A DNA stretch of 11,080 nt. It comes from Halanaerobiaceae bacterium (lineage in GTDB: Bacteria; Bacillota; Halanaerobiia; Halanaerobiales; DTU029). Below, in pieces: positions 1-6,827 of this stretch. The stretch spans positions 1 through 11,080 of the forward strand of contig JAAYLO010000020.1 in assembly GCA_012521855.1 (NCBI GenBank), written 5' to 3'. The notes under the pieces were generated by a model. The model had not been told where the DNA came from. It searched no databases and was given only the letters and a program-made list of their open reading frames with translations. How positions within the stretch are numbered: position 1 is the stretch's first letter; every line of letters begins with the position of its first letter. The position numbers were made by a program, and so were the translations under genes.

Positions 1-72
1 CCTACAAATATATCATGTATTAGCATTTTTTTCAATATTTTAATGCTTTTATCTATTTATTTAATTTTTTAT

Positions 73-1131
73 TTAGTTCATTCCGAACATGGCTGCAACA
101 GCTTCTGCGATACAATGGGCTGCATAAATTGCCTCCTGGGTTGTATTACGGTAATCACCAATTTCAATTAATATGGATCCGGGATGTAAGTGCTGATTGT
201 AACGGTTTGTAGTCGTATCCCTCTCCTCAATTCTCCTCAAAAGTCCAGGATAAAGTTTATCCAGTTCAACTGCCAGGAGTCTTGCAGTAGCCAGATTATC
301 CTGCCAGTTTGAGTTGACCTGTACCTCGCCATAAGAATATTTCCCATTGGCAATGACGATCATCACATTTGCAATCCTCAGATTATTAAACACCTTTGTA
401 ATGTCATCCCTGGAGACATCAGCCTTGATTCCATCCCTGTGTATATCAAGAATCAGATCAATTTCTGGATTTTCACTTAACAGTTTTTTTACTGTATTTC
501 TGGAATTGTAATAGGACCTGTTATATATTTCATCATGGATCTCTGTAGTATGGATGACCCTGAATCCGTATTTTTCAGACAAAACCCGGGCCAGCTCCAT
601 CCCCACCTTCCCCACATTGCCGATATTACCCGGCAGTACATGGCCGTTTCTGTCCTGTTTACGGGGATCATCAATATAGGTTTCAGAGGTATGAGTATGA
701 TAAATAGCCACAAGGGGAATTTTCCTCCTTTCAACAGGCTCTGCTCTATCATTCCCGACAGCTTCACTCTTATCCGCCAGGTTAAACTTCAATCTGATAA
801 GATTACCCTCATTCTGCGGAGGGGTATAGACTCTTTCCGCAGCCTGTTTCAGCTCCAGAGGGGTATAATAGGCCAGAAGGGGAATCTCTCTATTCAAATA
901 GGTAAGGGGAGCCCTCAATCTTACCTTCGTAGCACCATAAATAAAGCGTTCAAAACTCAGCTTTTCTTTTACTTTATCCAGAAAAGAACCTTTATTGTAA
1001 TAATAGTATTCTTCATCATAGCTTGACCAGACAGGAAGTACCATCTCTTTTTCCCGGTATTTTTTAATGTTCAGTATCAGCAATACTATAATTGCGATTA
1101 TTAAAACTATCATGATTCCTTTTCTGGACAT
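73..1131 (-). CDS. spoIIP: Stage II sporulation protein P (engulfment peptidoglycan hydrolase)
   Basis: SpoIIP is a membrane-anchored cell-wall amidase/endopeptidase that, with SpoIID and SpoIIM, drives engulfment of the forespore by the mother cell. The 352-residue product has a short basic N-terminus, one transmembrane segment at about residues 6-21, a linker, and a C-terminal SpoIIP/Amidase_3-like domain from about residue 137. Visible family motifs are HTHTSE (145-150), DIHRD (229-233) and the late NQHLHPGS...IEIGD stretch (312-326), which supply the expected zinc-binding His and Glu residues. I chose the ATG at 1131 rather than an in-frame start 42 bp upstream because GGGGAGGAG lies 5 bases before it and the membrane segment then follows directly. 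It ends in TAA. A terminator separates it from gpr, so it should have its own promoter. A CATAATTA element about 30 bp upstream is a poor sigma-E -10 match and I do not call it. It is shorter than the about 400-residue Bacillus protein, mostly in the linker. Confidence 0.93.
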   Translation of the reverse strand: MSRKGIMIVLIIAIIVLLILNIKKYREKEMVLPVWSSYDEEYYYYNKGSFLDKVKEKLSFERFIYGATKVRLRAPLTYLNREIPLLAYYTPLELKQAAERVYTPPQNEGNLIRLKFNLADKSEAVGNDRAEPVERRKIPLVAIYHTHTSETYIDDPRKQDRNGHVLPGNIGNVGKVGMELARVLSEKYGFRVIHTTEIHDEIYNRSYYNSRNTVKKLLSENPEIDLILDIHRDGIKADVSRDDITKVFNNLRIANVMIVIANGKYSYGEVQVNSNWQDNLATARLLAVELDKLYPGLLRRIEERDTTTNRYNQHLHPGSILIEIGDYRNTTQEAIYAAHCIAEAVAAMFGMN

Positions 1132-1208
1132 GGTTACTCCTCCCCTAAAATAATTATGAACTGCAGAAGCCAATTAGAACAGGCTGCAGGCAAAACAGGT
1201 CCGGGAAT

Positions 1209-1238
1209 AAAAAAAAAGACAGGAAGGATCCTGTCCTT
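1209..1238 (-). terminator. Intrinsic terminator after gpr
   Basis: Read on the minus strand, GACAGGA and TCCTGTC (1218-1224 and 1229-1235) form a 7-bp stem with a TCCT loop, extendable by G-U and A-U pairs, followed at once by nine T residues (1209-1217). It lies 73 bp past the gpr stop and upstream of spoIIP, so it should end gpr transcripts and uncouple the two sporulation genes, at least partly. Confidence 0.8.
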
Positions 1239-1311
1239 AAAAACAGTGATACCTCTCTGTCTTAAAGAAAATCAAACCATATATTAGCTGCAGATTATTA
1301 GCTGCTATTAG

Positions 1312-2340
1312 CTACAGATATAAAGAAATATTCTCAGGAGTTATATCTGGATGAAGAGCAATATTAATACCCCCGGCTATAATTCTCCCTACATTGAGAA
1401 TCAATTCATCTACTCCCTTTGGAGATACTACCAGATTCCCCATAAAGGGGCCCAGAATATTACCAACCATTCTCTTCTTCTCATCTTCCTGAATATGACG
1501 AAATCTCTCCCTTTCCACCTTTGAAAAGATTTCTCCTTTCAGCATCTCTTCCATGGCATTATTAACAATAGTTATGGCATGTACAACTGTAGGGACACCG
1601 ATTGCAATAACCGGTATTTTCATAGTTTCCTGATTAATTGCCATCCTCACTTTTCCAATGCCCGAACCTGGAGATATACCAGTATTACTGAGCTGAATTG
1701 TATTGGCCAATCTGCCGGTATGATGAGCTGCCAGAGAATCAATGGCTATTATCAAATCCGGCCTTACCTGTTCAACAACACCCTTAATTATCTCTGCCGT
1801 CTGTACACCGGTCAGTCCCAGGACACCTGGTGATAGTGCACAGACAGGCCGGAGACCTTTCCTCAATTCAGGCGGTGCTTCCTGATAAAGATGTCTTGTA
1901 ACCATCAGGTGGTTAAGAACCTGCGGCCCCAGCGCATCTGCTGTTGCATTCCAGTTGCCGAGACCAACGACAAAAATAGTCGGCTCCAGATTGGGATGCG
2001 GCCTGACCCGGTCAAAATCAATCAAGGATACCAGTTCCTGAGACAATATCTCACTGAGTTCATCATGTACCAGGCGGTTTTGTCCCTTAAGGCCTTCAGA
2101 CTCAATGGTAATATACTTGCCAACAGCTTTGCCAATGGCCTGTGCCCCCTGTTCATTCAAAACCTCAATTCTGGTTATTTTTGCATTTTCCCTTTTCTCT
2201 TCAACAACACTGACTCCCTGGATTTCTCCACCGGTACGCTGGACAGCCAGGTCATGTGCATCAATGGCCAGGTCATGTTCTGTCAGGGGATAATCTTTCC
2301 AGTATTCATTCTCAAAACGTATTCCTCCGCTGTTATCCAT
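1312..2340 (-). CDS. gpr: Germination protease GPR (spore protease, peptidase family A25)
   Basis: GPR is made as a zymogen in the developing spore and degrades the DNA-protecting small acid-soluble proteins during germination. The 342-residue product matches the family along its length: the HDLAIDAHDLA segment near residue 22, GLGNWNATADALGP (126-139), PGVLGLTG (171-178), IIAIDSLAA (197-205), GISPGSG (221-227) and IAIGVPTVV (246-253). Asp135 and Asp201 are 66 residues apart, the same spacing as the two key aspartates (127 and 193) of the Bacillus megaterium enzyme. By alignment from memory with the Bacillus subtilis enzyme, self-processing would fall between Asp23 and Leu24, giving a 23-residue propeptide instead of 15-16. 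The ATG at 2340 has AAAGGGG 7 bases upstream. That site overlaps the stop of the preceding membrane-protein gene, so the two are probably cotranscribed. It ends in TAG. Bacillus GPR is about 370 residues, so this is a compact member. Confidence 0.95.
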   Translation of the reverse strand: MDNSGGIRFENEYWKDYPLTEHDLAIDAHDLAVQRTGGEIQGVSVVEEKRENAKITRIEVLNEQGAQAIGKAVGKYITIESEGLKGQNRLVHDELSEILSQELVSLIDFDRVRPHPNLEPTIFVVGLGNWNATADALGPQVLNHLMVTRHLYQEAPPELRKGLRPVCALSPGVLGLTGVQTAEIIKGVVEQVRPDLIIAIDSLAAHHTGRLANTIQLSNTGISPGSGIGKVRMAINQETMKIPVIAIGVPTVVHAITIVNNAMEEMLKGEIFSKVERERFRHIQEDEKKRMVGNILGPFMGNLVVSPKGVDELILNVGRIIAGGINIALHPDITPENISLYL

Positions 2341-2352
2341 TTTAAAACCCCT

Positions 2353-2688
2353 TTACCTTAGTTCAGTCGGAACAAATGCATCTACCAGACCTATTACAAA
2401 GGCAGCCAGTAAAGCACCGATAATTGATACAGACAATCCTTCAATAACAAACTGGGTCAGATAGATAACCACTGCTGAAGTAAGAAATCCTACTATACCG
2501 CGGCTTTGCGGTGAAATCTTTTCACCAAAGAGTGATTCAATAACATATCCAAGAATTGCTATTACTATAGCTGCCAGAAGGGCATTAAAGAAACCTGCCA
2601 TACTGAACCCCGGAACTATATACCCTACCGCGAGTAATACCAGGGCAGAAACAATAAACCTGACAACAGCACCCACAATCCCTTTCAT
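2353..2688 (-). CDS. Phage holin family 4 / YvlD-like small membrane protein
   Basis: A 111-residue, highly hydrophobic protein with about four predicted membrane helices separated by short loops, including the middle GEKISPQSRGIVGF segment and a terminal DAFVPTELR tail. This is the pattern of the DUF360/YvlD 'phage holin IV' superfamily. Despite the name, members are common chromosomal inner-membrane proteins of unknown function, and there is no phage context here. The start at 2688 is set by AGGAGGTGA five bases before the ATG; an upstream in-frame start at 2739 would put a polar 17-residue leader before the first helix and is unlikely. Only 12 bp separate its TAA from the gpr start, so translation of the two may be coupled. 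In Bacillus no such gene lies between rpsT and gpr. The placement suggests, but does not prove, a sporulation-linked membrane role. Confidence 0.85.
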   Translation of the reverse strand: MKGIVGAVVRFIVSALVLLAVGYIVPGFSMAGFFNALLAAIVIAILGYVIESLFGEKISPQSRGIVGFLTSAVVIYLTQFVIEGLSVSIIGALLAAFVIGLVDAFVPTELR

Positions 2689-2762
2689 CAAAATCACCTC
2701 CTGATTCCATTCTTGATATTCTGCTAATATTTTAACCACTTTAACTTTTTTCTATACAGAAC

Positions 2763-2791
2763 TTGCATTTTCAAAGGACTCATGTTAAAAT
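2763..2791 (+). promoter_or_regulatory. Probable vegetative promoter of rpsT
   Basis: TTGCAT (2763-2768) and TAAAAT (2786-2791) are separated by exactly 17 bp, a good sigma-A type pair. It would give an rpsT leader of roughly 85 nt before the TTG start. Its -10 abuts the possible forespore -10 of the divergent operon, so polymerases on the two sides would compete. A TATTATAAAT stretch near 2843-2852 is an alternative -10 without a convincing -35. Confidence 0.5.
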
Positions 2792-2820
2792 TATGATGTT
2801 ATAAAAAAAATTACTTAGTC
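2792..2820 (-). promoter_or_regulatory. Possible forespore (sigma-G/F type) promoter for the holin-like gene and gpr
   Basis: On the minus strand CATCATA (2792-2798) fits the sigma-G -10 pattern CATNMTA, and GACTA (2816-2820) lies 17 bp upstream as a -35 with one mismatch to GMATR. It stands about 100 bp before the membrane-protein gene. Bacillus gpr is known to be driven by sigma-F and sigma-G, so this type is expected here. The region is AT-rich, so a chance match is possible. Confidence 0.3.
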
Positions 2821-2883
2821 GGCTCTTTTTTTAAAATTTACTATTATAAATACCATCTGGACTGCTCTAAGGAGGTGAATGGA

Positions 2884-3147
2884 TTGCCAGTAATCAAGTC
2901 TGCAAAGAAAAGAGTAAGGATTTCCGCTAAGAGAACAGCCCTCAACAGGGAGTGGAAAGATAGATTAAAGAGTTCCATCAAAAAATTTGAAAGACTTGTA
3001 GAGGAAGGAAATGTTGCAGAAGCAAAAGAACAATTACAGGAAACCTTCAAGGTAATTGATAAAGCTGCAAACAAGGGCATTATCCATAAAAATAATGCCG
3101 CCCGGAAGAAATCACGCTTGAGCAAAATGCTGAATAAGACTGCATAA
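2884..3147 (+). CDS. rpsT: 30S ribosomal protein S20
   Basis: S20 is a small basic primary binding protein of 16S rRNA in the 30S subunit. The 87-residue product begins MPVIKSAKKRVR and is made of lysine/arginine-rich helices ending in NNAARKKSRLSKML, the standard S20 pattern and length. The start is the TTG at 2884, eight bases after AGGAGG (2870-2875), because S20 proteins begin M-(A/P)-x-IKSA. The in-frame GTG at 2875 overlaps the Shine-Dalgarno sequence and can be dismissed. An out-of-frame ATG at 2879 gives only four codons. E. coli rpsT also uses a UUG start, which is linked there to autoregulation; whether that holds here is inference. This is the only plus-strand gene in the window, matching the inverted rpsT of the Bacillus cluster. 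Confidence 0.97.
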   Translation: MPVIKSAKKRVRISAKRTALNREWKDRLKSSIKKFERLVEEGNVAEAKEQLQETFKVIDKAANKGIIHKNNAARKKSRLSKMLNKTA

Positions 3148-3150
3148 AAT

Positions 3151-3186
3151 AAAGGGGTTTATTCTATTCAAGAATACCCCTTTTTT
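3151..3186 (+). terminator. Strong terminator between convergent rpsT and holA
   Basis: GGGGT (3154-3158) pairs with ACCCC and ATTCT (3161-3165) with AGAAT (3171-3175), with a two-base TT bulge and an ATTCA loop. AAA upstream pairs with the start of the T run, and six T residues follow at 3181-3186. It begins four bases after the rpsT stop. On the minus strand it is followed by TTTATTTTA, so it probably also ends holA transcripts. Confidence 0.9.
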
Positions 3187-3195
3187 ATTGAAAAA

Positions 3196-4194
3196 CTATC
3201 TTATTATCGCTATCTCAAGGGCCTGTTCAGGAATAAAACGCCCTGTAACAATGTTCCGGTTAGCCTCCAGGAATTTCGCCAGTATCCCTTTCAGTTCTCT
3301 TTCCGAGAACCTGTTACAATACTGGTAACACTTCTTTACCGGATACTGATGGGTTTCAAGCTCTCTGGCAATCTCCTCTATGCTTTTACCTTTTTCTTTC
3401 AAAACCCGGACAGACAACAACAATCTAATCTGCCAGGCCATGGTAGACAGGATACGCAGCGGTACTGCTCCGCCATCCAGCATAGTTCTCAAAATCCTGA
3501 CAGCCTTCCCTTTCTCACCGGACATTATGGCATCTGTTAACTAGAATCCCAGGCTGTCTTCATATAACCTGTCCCTGCTTACAATTGAAATAATACTGTT
3601 TATATCAATTATATCTTTATCATAATTATATATGGAAATTTTCTCTATTTCGCTCTCCAGTCTCTGAAGATTGTTGCTAAACATCTCCTCCAGGAACTTA
3701 ACACTCATCTGGTCTATTTTTTTCCCTCTTTTTTGAAACTCAGCAGCGATCCATTTATCCAGTTCAGCAAATCTGGGAGCAGAGATCTCAATTATCTCTC
3801 CAATCTCAGCTGCTGCCTTTACTGTTTTTAAAGTGTTTTTCAACTTTCCATCTACCAGTATTACTGTAATAGTAGTCCCGGGATAATTTTTGAACAGGGA
3901 AACAATGAGCTCATCTTTCTCCTGTTTTTCTGTAAAATAGCCGGAAGTCCTGGCCAGAATAAATCTCTTCCCGGACATGACCGGCGGTGTATTGGCACGG
4001 TTTTTTAAGAGGACGGGAAAATCCTCGCTGTCTTCCAGGTAAGTATAGTTAAAATCCCTTATATTTTCATCAACATAGTTCTCCACAAATTTATCCTTAA
4101 ATTCACTCAGGATATATCTGTCCTCACTTGCTACAATATATAGGGGTTTCAATTTCTCTAAAGCCAGTCCCAATATATTATCCAGTCTTTTCAT
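3196..4194 (-). pseudogene. holA: DNA polymerase III subunit delta (holA), interrupted by an in-frame TAG
   Basis: The delta subunit is the wrench of the clamp loader that opens the sliding clamp ring. The frame begins MKRLDNILGLALEKLKPLYIV at an ATG at 4194, shows the DNA_pol3_delta N-terminal pattern, and runs 217 codons to TAG at 3541-3543. The same frame then continues LTDAIMSGEKGKAVRIL and on to TAG at 3196, giving 333 codons in all, the normal family length. The continued part carries domain III features (PLRILSTMAWQIRLLL, KKCYQYCNRF), so nothing is deleted; one codon has become a stop. The 217-residue product would lack domain III, which packs into the clamp-loader ring. Internal restart at the ATG at 3525 has no good ribosome binding site. 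Ribosome binding at the first ATG is modest (GAGCTGG). It could be a true nonsense mutation, a base error, or a suppressed/recoded amber codon. Confidence 0.85.
3541..3543 (-). other. holA: In-frame TAG codon inside holA
   Basis: Minus-strand reading is TTC TAG TTA ACA GAT GCC ATA ATG, i.e. F-stop-LTDAIM. In other delta subunits this stretch reads like VFALTDAV, so the stop falls on a variable polar/alanine position just ahead of the conserved L-x-DA motif. A single base change from CAG, AAG or GAG would produce it. The reading frame is intact on both sides. Confidence 0.9.
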
Positions 4195-4236
4195 TTACCA
4201 GCTCATCCTTTTAATTTTTATCTTTTACCATAATAA

Positions 4237-4265
4237 TATTAACATAAAAAGCACAATATCTGCAA
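4237..4265 (-). promoter_or_regulatory. Possible promoter of holA
   Basis: On the minus strand TTGCAG (-35, 4260-4265) and TTAATA (-10, 4237-4242) are 17 bp apart, 42 bp before the holA ATG. holA is set 248 bp from comEC, so a separate promoter is plausible. The region is AT-rich and the -10 is imperfect. Confidence 0.35.
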
Positions 4266-4304
4266 ATCATATTAATAGCTACCCGGCAGTCAGCACGTTA
4301 AAAT

Positions 4305-4325
4305 CTTTAAACCACTTTTTTAAAG
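4305..4325. repeat. AT-rich inverted repeat in the comEC-holA gap
   Basis: CTTTAAA (4305-4311) and TTTAAAG (4319-4325) form a 7-bp stem with a 7-base loop. On the minus strand it is followed by ATTTT, making it a weak candidate terminator for comEC. Confidence 0.4.
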
Positions 4326-4347
4326 GCCTGATTCAATCATAACAAAC

Positions 4348-4375
4348 TCATGCCGGATTTTTACAGGCGGCATGA
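4348..4375. repeat. 8-bp GC-rich inverted repeat in the comEC-holA gap
   Basis: TCATGCCG (4348-4355) is repeated inverted as CGGCATGA (4368-4375) around a 12-base spacer. No T run follows on either strand, so it is not a simple terminator; an RNA hairpin or protein site is possible. Confidence 0.5.
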
Positions 4376-4409
4376 ACGTTCTGATTGCAGGTAGATCATA
4401 TAGATCAGG

Positions 4410-4435
4410 GAGGACAGGTCCAGGACCATGTCCTC
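4410..4435. repeat. 26-bp palindrome just past the comEC stop
   Basis: GAGGACA-GGTCC, a central A, then GGACC-A-TGTCCTC form an almost perfect palindrome broken only by one extra A. It begins 7 bp beyond the comEC TAG. No T tract follows, so it may protect or process the comEC mRNA 3' end, or act with the hairpins further downstream. Confidence 0.55.
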
Positions 4436-4442
4436 TCTCCCC

Positions 4443-6827
4443 CTATTGCAAATATCCCTCAATTGAATAATCATATCCATTGGTCCTTATCAATACCGCC
4501 CCCGCTTCATCTGTCCTCCACAGGCGGATACCCAGCCGGCTGCTCCGTTCAAGAATCTCCCGGGCAGGATGGCCGTAGTTATTCTTCCCCGCAGAGATTA
4601 TACCTTCAAGAGGAGAAACTGCTTTCAGGAATTTTTCTGAAGAAGAACTGTTACTGCCATGATGGCCAAACTTCAATACACTGCTCTGTAAAGGGAGTTC
4701 CCCGCCAAGCAGTCTGTTCTCACCCTCTTTTTCCAGATCACCGGTCAAGAGAAGGGAAAAATCCCTGTATTCCACCCGTAATACCAGGGAATTATCATTA
4801 CTGGAAAGGCCCCTGAAATCCGCTGAAGGGTTAAGGACCCTGAAAAAGACTTCATCCAGCTGAAAACAATCACCCTCCCTGGTCAACAATACAGGTATAT
4901 TATATCTTTTTGCCTTAGCGATAATTTCTTCAGCGATTTCATTTCTTTCAAAATTTACCGGAAAAACCAGGACCTTAACCTTTCTCGTTTCAATGATGTC
5001 CAGTATGCCTGCTGCATGATCAGCATCAAAATGACTGATAAAGACAATCTCCAGGGTTCTGATACCCCGGTATTTCAAATATGGTAAAACTGTATATCTG
5101 CCCTGGGTTGATCCCGGACCGGCATACCCTCCTCCATCAACCAGGATATGCTTATTGCCCGGTGTAGAAAGGACTATGCTGTCACCCTGCCCTACTGCCA
5201 GAAAACTTATTTCCAGATCCCTCCTCAGGACAGCTTTAAGGTTAAATAATGAAATAATGATAAGGCTTACAGAAAGAATATAAATAAGCCCTCTCTTCCT
5301 CCTGGCTTCATTTAAGGGGATAATCCTTTTTTTCAGGTAAAAAGGCAGGATGAATATAAGAAAGAAACAAAATAATACCCTGAAAAGAGATGGTGTGGCT
5401 GTTTCTATGGCTCCTGATGGAATAAAGGTCATTATCTTTATACTATAAATAAGTATCCGGACAGGAAAACCCAACAGCTTAAAACCCACTGCTGCAAAGA
5501 CCGGGTTAATCAGTCCCGAAAGCAGGGATATAATCGCCCCGGAAACGATTATCCCGGCCAGGGGAATCGCCAGGCTATTGGCAATAATCCCCACAGGGAC
5601 TATGAGATTAAAATAATAGGCAGTCAGCGGAAAAGAGGCTAAAAAAGCCGCTATAGAGACAGAAAAAACAGGACCAGTAAGCTTTTCCAGGATTTCATGC
5701 CAGAAAACAATTGAGAGGAGCACAAGATATGAAAACTGAAAACCAGTGTCAAAAACCTGGCATGGGGCAAGTAAGTTATTCAGAAATGCAGTAAGGCCGA
5801 GTATATTGAGGATATCTCCTTTCCTCTTAAAAAAGGGAGCCCAGATAAAGGCAATGGAAAGAACTCCTGCCCTGAATATAGATGAACGGAAACCTGTCAT
5901 CACAATATAAATGATAATCAATATACTCAATACTGTATACCGGATGCCTTCCGGCAACCTGAACATTTTAAGTAAAGTGAGAAAGATAAGAACCATATAT
6001 CCTGTATGAAGGCCGGAAATGGCCAGTAGATGGTTTACCCCGCATAGGGTAAAATCTTCTGCCCATTCCCGGGGGAGCCTGTCCCTTTCACCCAGGATCA
6101 GTGCTTTCAGGAATTCATTATACGGCCTTTCAGCATTCTCATCTACCAGCCTGATCAAACGGTATTTTAATTTAATGATAGAATGGAGGAAAAAATTATC
6201 GAGTTCACAGAGTTTTTCTATCTCGCCATCCAGGTATCCCAGGCTGTAAACCCCCTTTCTCTTGAGATATTTGTATGCTGAGAAAGAGCCGGGATTCAGA
6301 GCGTCCTGAGGCCTGGAGAGGAAGAATCTTGCCCTGATCAGATCACCGCTCTTCAATTCCACAGGAAGATAGCGCTTATCTATCTGGATATAGCCGTATT
6401 TAACCTCATTTCCCTCAACAAAATAAGGCTTCAGCAACAGTTTATTCCCCTGTAATGAGCCCGTCTCCTCCCTGACCAGGGCAATAAGCTCCAGACTACC
6501 GGCAGAATTATATCTATCTAAAGAATAGCTGCTTACATACTTCAGCTCCTGCCAGTGCATTATATTGCAGCCGCCAAGAAAGACAACCACAAGGATCAGT
6601 AAAACTCTCCTCTTCTTCTCAAAAAATGCCGTAACAGAGAGCACAAATATGATACAGTTCAGGAAAAAGAAAAGCAGGCCGGAAACCACCCCTATGTGCT
6701 CATAAGCAATAATGCCCAGGATCAATAATACAGCAGAACTGAATAAGGGGCTGGCAGTTACGAATTCAGTTAACCGTAATCCTGTCCTTAATCTTCTCAA
6801 AGGTCTTCTCCCCGATACCGGAAACAT
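4443..6827 (-). CDS. comEC: ComEC/Rec2 DNA-uptake channel protein
   Basis: ComEC forms the inner-membrane channel through which single-stranded DNA enters the cell in natural transformation. The 794-residue protein has the three usual parts: an N-terminal membrane pair and soluble DUF4131 region (about 28-200), the multi-helix Competence domain (about 235-500) with the HLLAISGLHTG signature (266-276), and a C-terminal metallo-beta-lactamase domain (about 537-790). The last carries GQGDS, DGGG, HFDADH (599-604), TGD (695-697) and GHHGS (721-725). The metal-ligand motifs look intact, consistent with the proposed nuclease that degrades the non-entering strand. The ATG at 6827 has GAGGA 8 bases upstream and overlaps comEA by 62 bp; a TTG at 6800 preceded by GGGGAG is an alternative start. 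It ends in TAG. Length is typical. The order comEA-comEC without comEB is common in clostridia. Confidence 0.96.
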   Translation of the reverse strand: MFPVSGRRPLRRLRTGLRLTEFVTASPLFSSAVLLILGIIAYEHIGVVSGLLFFFLNCIIFVLSVTAFFEKKRRVLLILVVVFLGGCNIMHWQELKYVSSYSLDRYNSAGSLELIALVREETGSLQGNKLLLKPYFVEGNEVKYGYIQIDKRYLPVELKSGDLIRARFFLSRPQDALNPGSFSAYKYLKRKGVYSLGYLDGEIEKLCELDNFFLHSIIKLKYRLIRLVDENAERPYNEFLKALILGERDRLPREWAEDFTLCGVNHLLAISGLHTGYMVLIFLTLLKMFRLPEGIRYTVLSILIIIYIVMTGFRSSIFRAGVLSIAFIWAPFFKRKGDILNILGLTAFLNNLLAPCQVFDTGFQFSYLVLLSIVFWHEILEKLTGPVFSVSIAAFLASFPLTAYYFNLIVPVGIIANSLAIPLAGIIVSGAIISLLSGLINPVFAAVGFKLLGFPVRILIYSIKIMTFIPSGAIETATPSLFRVLFCFFLIFILPFYLKKRIIPLNEARRKRGLIYILSVSLIIISLFNLKAVLRRDLEISFLAVGQGDSIVLSTPGNKHILVDGGGYAGPGSTQGRYTVLPYLKYRGIRTLEIVFISHFDADHAAGILDIIETRKVKVLVFPVNFERNEIAEEIIAKAKRYNIPVLLTREGDCFQLDEVFFRVLNPSADFRGLSSNDNSLVLRVEYRDFSLLLTGDLEKEGENRLLGGELPLQSSVLKFGHHGSNSSSSEKFLKAVSPLEGIISAGKNNYGHPAREILERSSRLGIRLWRTDEAGAVLIRTNGYDYSIEGYLQ

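Noticed and set aside
22..47. AGCATT...AATGCT inverted repeat downstream of spoIIP as a terminator
   Set aside because: Only six base pairs around a 14-base AT-rich loop, and no T run follows on the minus strand. Nothing else is seen in 1-72.
2353..2688. Phage holin implying a prophage remnant
   Set aside because: The protein is of the YvlD-like chromosomal family and all neighbours are housekeeping or sporulation genes; no phage genes, integrase or attachment sites are present.
2875..2883. GTG start adding three residues to S20
   Set aside because: The GTG lies inside the Shine-Dalgarno sequence and S20 homology begins at the TTG three codons later.
3196..3525. A separate small gene starting at the ATG at 3525
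   Set aside because: Its sequence is the normal C-terminal third of holA in the same frame and no ribosome binding site precedes it; it is better read as the continuation of holA.
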